Source of the DNA: an uncultured Lachnospiraceae bacterium
GTDB lineage: Bacteria; Bacillota; Clostridia; Lachnospirales; Lachnospiraceae
Direction: 5' to 3'
Assembly: GCA_946549155.1 (NCBI GenBank)
Contig: CAMNQN010000002.1
Coordinates: 1 to 35,665 of the forward strand
DNA length: 35,665 nt
Below the pieces are notes generated by a model. It had not been told where the DNA came from, ran no database searches, and saw nothing but the letters and a program-made list of their open reading frames with translations. Positions 32,430 to 35,665 of this stretch are shown here, one piece after another (positions within the stretch are counted from its first letter, which is position 1; every line of letters starts with the position of its first letter). The position numbers and the translations under genes are program-made.

Positions 32430-33857
32430 ATGCGTGTTCGCAAATTATTTCGCATGTGCTTTCTGTTTTTGTTCATGATGATCGCGTTCGCCTTTTCCGC
32501 AAACGCCACAGAAGCAGAAAAGACATCTCAGGAGGTCATTGTAAAGAAGATCTCCGGAAAAAATTATCTGTATTACAAGGATACCGGGAAAGCGGTTCGC
32601 GGCCTGAAGGGACTCCAGGAGTTTCCCAAGGGTTCCAAAAATTACTACTATTTCCGTAGTTCCAAAGGGTATATCTACGCAAACCAGTGGTTTTCCAAAA
32701 ACAAGAAATACTATTATGCGGATAAAGACGGAAAACTAAAATCCGGTTGGCAGACCATAGCCAATAAAACCTACTATTTCAATACCAAAACCCTGACCCG
32801 CACCACCGGATGGAAAAAGCTGAGCAAAAAATACTACTACTTTAACAGTAAAGGCCAGCAGATCACGGGATGGATGAAGCTGAAAAATTATACCTACTAT
32901 CTGGATCCCGCCGCCAGGGGCGTAAAGACGGTCGGTTGGAAAACCATCAATAAAAAGACCTACTATTTCAACTCCAACGGCCGTCTCCAGAAAGGGCTGA
33001 TCACCGTAAATGGCCAGGCCTACTACTGCGACAAAAACGGTGTGCGCAAGACCGGGCTGATTACTCTGAACGGCAAGAAATATTACTTTGATAAGAAGAA
33101 CGGTGGAGCCATGAAAACCGGCTGGGTCACCGTCAGCGGCAAGACCTACTACATGAGCAACGTCAAGTCCCGCAAAGGACAGGCCGTCACCGGATGGATG
33201 CAGAAGGGCGGAGCCCACTACTTCTTTAATTCCAGCGGAGTGATGCAGAAGGGCTGGCTGACCCAGAACGGCAAGAAATATTATCTGGATCCCAAAACAG
33301 GGAAGATGCTTACTGGAAAACAGACCATCTCCGGAAAGACCTATGATTTCGGAACGAAAGGATATATCACCACTGCTGCGCCCACCGGGGAACTGGTAAT
33401 CAAAGTAAATCAGGGCACAAATTGCATTACCATTTACAGAGGAAACACTCCCATTAAGTCTTTGCAGTGTTCGGTAGGTCTCAACGGTGCAACACCGAAC
33501 GGCACCTTCAGAATACTGGATAAGCTTCGCTGGCATGAGTTAATGGGACCCTCCTGGGGACAGTATTGCAGCCATATTACTTCCGATATCCTGTTCCACT
33601 CGGTTCCCTATAACAGGGCTTATGACCCCAGATCCCTTTCCATCACTGCCTACAACAACCTGGGCGTCGCGGCATCCCACGGATGTATCCGTCTGAACTG
33701 CGCCAGTGCCAAATGGCTCTATGATAACTGCCCGATCGGAACGAAGGTAATCATTTTCCGCGGAACATCCGCTAATGATCCGCTGGGAAGGCCCTATGTG
33801 GCACCGATTCGGGATGGAATTGCGATTGATCCCACAGACCCGAATGTTCACAGGTAG
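32430..33857 (+). CDS. Secreted L,D-transpeptidase with cell-wall-binding repeats
   Basis: This 475-residue protein starts at ATG 32430 with GGGAGG 8 nt upstream. Residues 1-27 form a signal peptide. About ten 20-residue repeats of the choline-binding/CW_binding kind follow (GWxxxxKTYYFNxxG; for example GWKTINKKTYYFNSNGRLQK), covering roughly 40-320. The YkuD catalytic domain comes last, with HSVPYN and then ASHGCIRLNCASAKW, where His417 and Cys419 fit the SHGC(I/V)R(L/M) active site. YkuD enzymes form or edit 3-3 peptidoglycan cross-links, or anchor proteins. The gene has its own promoter and a strong terminator and faces the c-di-AMP gene cluster, so it is monocistronic. Confidence 0.92.
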   Translation: MRVRKLFRMCFLFLFMMIAFAFSANATEAEKTSQEVIVKKISGKNYLYYKDTGKAVRGLKGLQEFPKGSKNYYYFRSSKGYIYANQWFSKNKKYYYADKDGKLKSGWQTIANKTYYFNTKTLTRTTGWKKLSKKYYYFNSKGQQITGWMKLKNYTYYLDPAARGVKTVGWKTINKKTYYFNSNGRLQKGLITVNGQAYYCDKNGVRKTGLITLNGKKYYFDKKNGGAMKTGWVTVSGKTYYMSNVKSRKGQAVTGWMQKGGAHYFFNSSGVMQKGWLTQNGKKYYLDPKTGKMLTGKQTISGKTYDFGTKGYITTAAPTGELVIKVNQGTNCITIYRGNTPIKSLQCSVGLNGATPNGTFRILDKLRWHELMGPSWGQYCSHITSDILFHSVPYNRAYDPRSLSITAYNNLGVAASHGCIRLNCASAKWLYDNCPIGTKVIIFRGTSANDPLGRPYVAPIRDGIAIDPTDPNVHR

Positions 33858-33877
33858 ATAATACTTCACAGATAGTC

Positions 33878-33926
33878 AAAGAAATGGGCTGCCATTTTGT
33901 GGCAGCCCATTTCTTTCTTATTTTTT
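33878..33926 (+). terminator. Strong intrinsic terminator after the L,D-transpeptidase gene
   Basis: A perfect 17-bp stem AAAGAAATGGGCTGCCA and its complement (33878-33894 and 33900-33916) with loop TTTTG is followed by CTTATTTTTT. It lies between convergent genes and probably also slows transcription from the HPr side. Confidence 0.9.
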
Positions 33927-33933
33927 CAGTTTA

Positions 33934-34197
33934 TCAGCCGTCTGCTCTTCCTTCCAGGAACGCCGCGATCTCTTCCAGCGCCTCCTCCTCCCGCTCTCCG
34001 TCACAGATCAGTTCCGCTTCCACCGTTCTGGTCACCTGTGCGCTGAGCACGCTGAGCACACTCTTCAGATTAAAGGTTTTATTTCCAATTACCATCTCTA
34101 TCTTACAGGGATACTCGATCGCCCTCTGACACAGTTGTCCTGCCGGCCTTAGATGGAGGCCGGCCTCCTCCGCTATCGTAACCATCCGCTTTACCAT
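33934..34197 (-). CDS. ptsH: HPr-family phosphocarrier protein
   Basis: This 87-residue protein has the HPr active site GLHLRPA with His15 and the regulatory-serine segment FNLKSVLSVLSA with Ser46. Both fall at canonical numbers when the start is ATG 34197, which follows GGAG at 7 nt. HPr carries phosphate from Enzyme I to PTS permeases at His15. In Firmicutes, HPr kinase modifies Ser46 for catabolite control. Position 16 is Leu rather than the common Ala or Thr, so it could be a specialised HPr. It begins 5 bp after the cdaR stop, in the slot where glmM is often found. Link to c-di-AMP signalling is only contextual. Confidence 0.88.
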   Translation of the reverse strand: MVKRMVTIAEEAGLHLRPAGQLCQRAIEYPCKIEMVIGNKTFNLKSVLSVLSAQVTRTVEAELICDGEREEEALEEIAAFLEGRADG

Positions 34198-34201
34198 ACC
34201 C

Positions 34202-35530
34202 TCACTCCACTTCCGTCTCCGTCTCCACATTCTGGGATCTCTGTGAATTTACAATCAGCGTAACCTCATAGGCCAGCTCATATCCATCCGGCAGCTCCAC
34301 CTGAATCGGCAGCTCATAATTGCCCTCCTTCTGGCACTCCAGCAGATCCACACTCACCTTCACATCCTCCGCCGTCAGCGGCTTCGCCTCTGAATCCAGA
34401 GCATGCACTGCGATGGAAATTTTATCCGCAGGGGTACATACCAGATTCATATTCACCGGCTTATTCACCAGATCAATGCTGGCCAGCGGAATACTCAGGA
34501 TCGTATCTCCGCTTTTCTCTATCTGTACTTCCACCGTAATATTGGGGTCCGCGTCGGAAATCAGCTTCAGTCCCTCCATGGTCTCCAGCGTCTCCGTGAT
34601 ATCGATCTCCTGGGTCATGCTCTGGGATGCTCCGGCCACCGAAATCTCATTCACCAGCGTAAATTTATCCCCCAGCTTCTCCAGCGCCTCTTCCGTTCCC
34701 GCCAAGCTGATCGACACCGGTACCGTCTTGATACCCACCACCTGATAGCCGAACTTCGGCGTTCCCGCAGTTTTCACCTCAATGGGAATATCCGTCTTAA
34801 CTCTCCACATATCCACGCGCACCTGCACCACGCCGTCTGTGATGACTGCGCCGTTATTGTCCTTAAATTCCAGATTACTCATCTGGCTGTCTGACAGCTC
34901 CGAACCATTCTTATCGATGACCTTCAGGGTAGACGCCAGCGTCATGTCGCTGTTCATTCCGGTAACGTTTACCGGGGCAACCACCTGATTGATAATCTTC
35001 ATCACCGACTCCGGCCCGGCCACATAAATATTCTTTTCCTGGAGAATCTCCGTGCTTCCCACCTCATAGCCATTGATCACTGTGCCCGATGTGGATACCG
35101 ACACCACAAAGGCCTGCTCCACCTTATTCTCCAGGGTCACCTTCATGGAAGAAGGGGAAATCTCAATCTCATCCCAAGTAATCAGCGGATTATTGCAGGT
35201 AACAGTCAGAGGAACCGTGTTCATCTGATTGATGTTCTCCATATCCGCCTCCACGTAAAAATCAGTTCCCGTCCGGGACAGACGCTCCAGAATGGAACGC
35301 TTCTCCTTCACCTTCAGTGTGACGGTACCGCTGCCCTCCATCTCCACCACCTTCCCGATATCCGCAATACTGTCCTGATTTACCACATTGATCGGAACGT
35401 TGGTAAATAACTGAGTTTTCACCGGATTATTGGTGTTGGTCACCAACAGCCAGATCAAAAACGCCACAATCAGCGCTATCACCTTCAGGAAAAGATTTCC
35501 CGCCAGCTTTTCCATCACTTTACGCCTCAT
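34202..35530 (-). CDS. cdaR: CdaR, YbbR-domain regulator of the c-di-AMP synthase
   Basis: The 442-residue protein has a short cytoplasmic tail, one N-terminal membrane helix (LFLKVIALIVAFLIWLLV) and an outside region of about four YbbR repeats. Typical segments are TNVPINVVN, VVEMEGSGTVTLKVKEK, YVAGPESVMKIINQVVAPVN and VVGIKTVPVSISLAGTEEAL. CdaR binds and tunes the diadenylate cyclase CdaA. The ATG at 35530 lies within the end of cdaA (11-bp overlap) with AAAGGA 10 nt upstream; ATG 35515 is an alternative. No glmM follows; an HPr gene takes its place. Confidence 0.9.
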   Translation of the reverse strand: MRRKVMEKLAGNLFLKVIALIVAFLIWLLVTNTNNPVKTQLFTNVPINVVNQDSIADIGKVVEMEGSGTVTLKVKEKRSILERLSRTGTDFYVEADMENINQMNTVPLTVTCNNPLITWDEIEISPSSMKVTLENKVEQAFVVSVSTSGTVINGYEVGSTEILQEKNIYVAGPESVMKIINQVVAPVNVTGMNSDMTLASTLKVIDKNGSELSDSQMSNLEFKDNNGAVITDGVVQVRVDMWRVKTDIPIEVKTAGTPKFGYQVVGIKTVPVSISLAGTEEALEKLGDKFTLVNEISVAGASQSMTQEIDITETLETMEGLKLISDADPNITVEVQIEKSGDTILSIPLASIDLVNKPVNMNLVCTPADKISIAVHALDSEAKPLTAEDVKVSVDLLECQKEGNYELPIQVELPDGYELAYEVTLIVNSQRSQNVETETEVE

Positions 35531-35665
35531 TCTTCGCCCGTCCTTTCCACAATTTGAACTTTTTGGAAACAACCGACTTATTCTGAAGAATCACCAGCCG
35601 TTCTCTCAACGCCTCCGCCGTCAGCTTCCGGTCCAGCTCGCCCTTGTAGGCGATGGAAATATGGC
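35520..35665 (-). CDS. cdaA: Diadenylate cyclase CdaA, C-terminal fragment (cut by window edge)
   Basis: Only the last 47 residues and the stop codon are in the window (frame HISIAYKGELDRKL... ending GRAKNEA). The strand ISIAYKGELDRKLTAEALRE resembles the end of the DAC domain of CdaA, which makes c-di-AMP from two ATP. The stop overlaps the cdaR start, matching the usual cdaA-cdaR order. The identification rests largely on that neighbourhood. The 5' part lies beyond base 35665. Confidence 0.7.
   Translation of the reverse strand, partial: HISIAYKGELDRKLTAEALRERLVILQNKSVVSKKFKLWKGRAKNEA

Noticed and set aside
1-35665. tRNA, rRNA, riboswitch and prophage genes
   Set aside because: No tRNA-like cloverleaf, rRNA block, known riboswitch core or phage structural gene was recognised while reading both strands; a tRNAscan/Infernal run would be decisive.

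Overview
The window looks like chromosome of a Gram-positive anaerobe of the class Clostridia, most likely a Lachnospiraceae relative. This is inferred from the mid-range GC, the Gram-positive signature genes (CdaA/CdaR, LytR-CpsA-Psr, L,D-transpeptidase with wall-binding repeats, HPr with Ser46), AGGAG-type ribosome binding sites and TTGACA/TATAAT promoters. Nothing in the sequence names a species.

Layout. (1) 1-2400: a minus-strand mini-operon (57-aa RHH-like protein, secreted protein, membrane protein with a RanBP2-type zinc finger) and a plus-strand 54-aa RHH-like gene. Between them is a 141-bp MITE-like element with terminal inverted repeats and an 8-bp target duplication. (2) 2546-9179, all minus: HtrA-type protease, a ClpX-like unfoldase, an RpoD-type sigma factor and a small protein, then a 284-bp imperfect palindrome, then an orphan DnaK with its own promoter. 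(3) 9293-17953, minus: envelope-polysaccharide operon II, with an ArnE/ArnF-like SMR pair, WecE-type aminotransferase, three GT2 enzymes, a polyprenyl-phosphate sugar phosphotransferase and an LCP ligase. (4) 18137-18838, plus: a lone WbqC-family gene, divergent from operon II and followed by a 219-bp palindrome. (5) 19278-32022, minus: operon I, with a second sugar phosphotransferase, GT2, Wzm/Wzt ABC exporter, methyltransferase, kinase-fold protein, GT2, WsaF-like GT4, DUF2142-like membrane protein and a tandem GT4. (6) 32430-33857, plus: L,D-transpeptidase. (7) 33934-35665, minus: cdaA (partial), cdaR and an HPr gene.

How the genes fit together. Regions 3-5 read as one machine for a wall-linked, probably rhamnose-rich glycan. 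Sugar phosphotransferases prime undecaprenyl phosphate and cytoplasmic GTs extend the chain. A methyltransferase/kinase-fold pair may cap it, Wzm/Wzt with a C-terminal glycan-binding domain exports it, and the LCP enzyme attaches it to peptidoglycan. WecE, WbqC and the SMR pair look like a side module that makes and flips an amino-dideoxy sugar. No nucleotide-sugar genes (rmlABCD) lie in the window.

The strongest leads are the methyltransferase plus kinase-fold pair next to a Wzt with a C-terminal domain, which resembles a split WbdD-type chain terminator in a Gram-positive; the protease/unfoldase/sigma/chaperone cluster, whose ClpX and RpoD members are divergent and probably paralogues; and the families of long hairpin elements and MITEs. 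All functions are predictions from reading the sequence; no database search was run.
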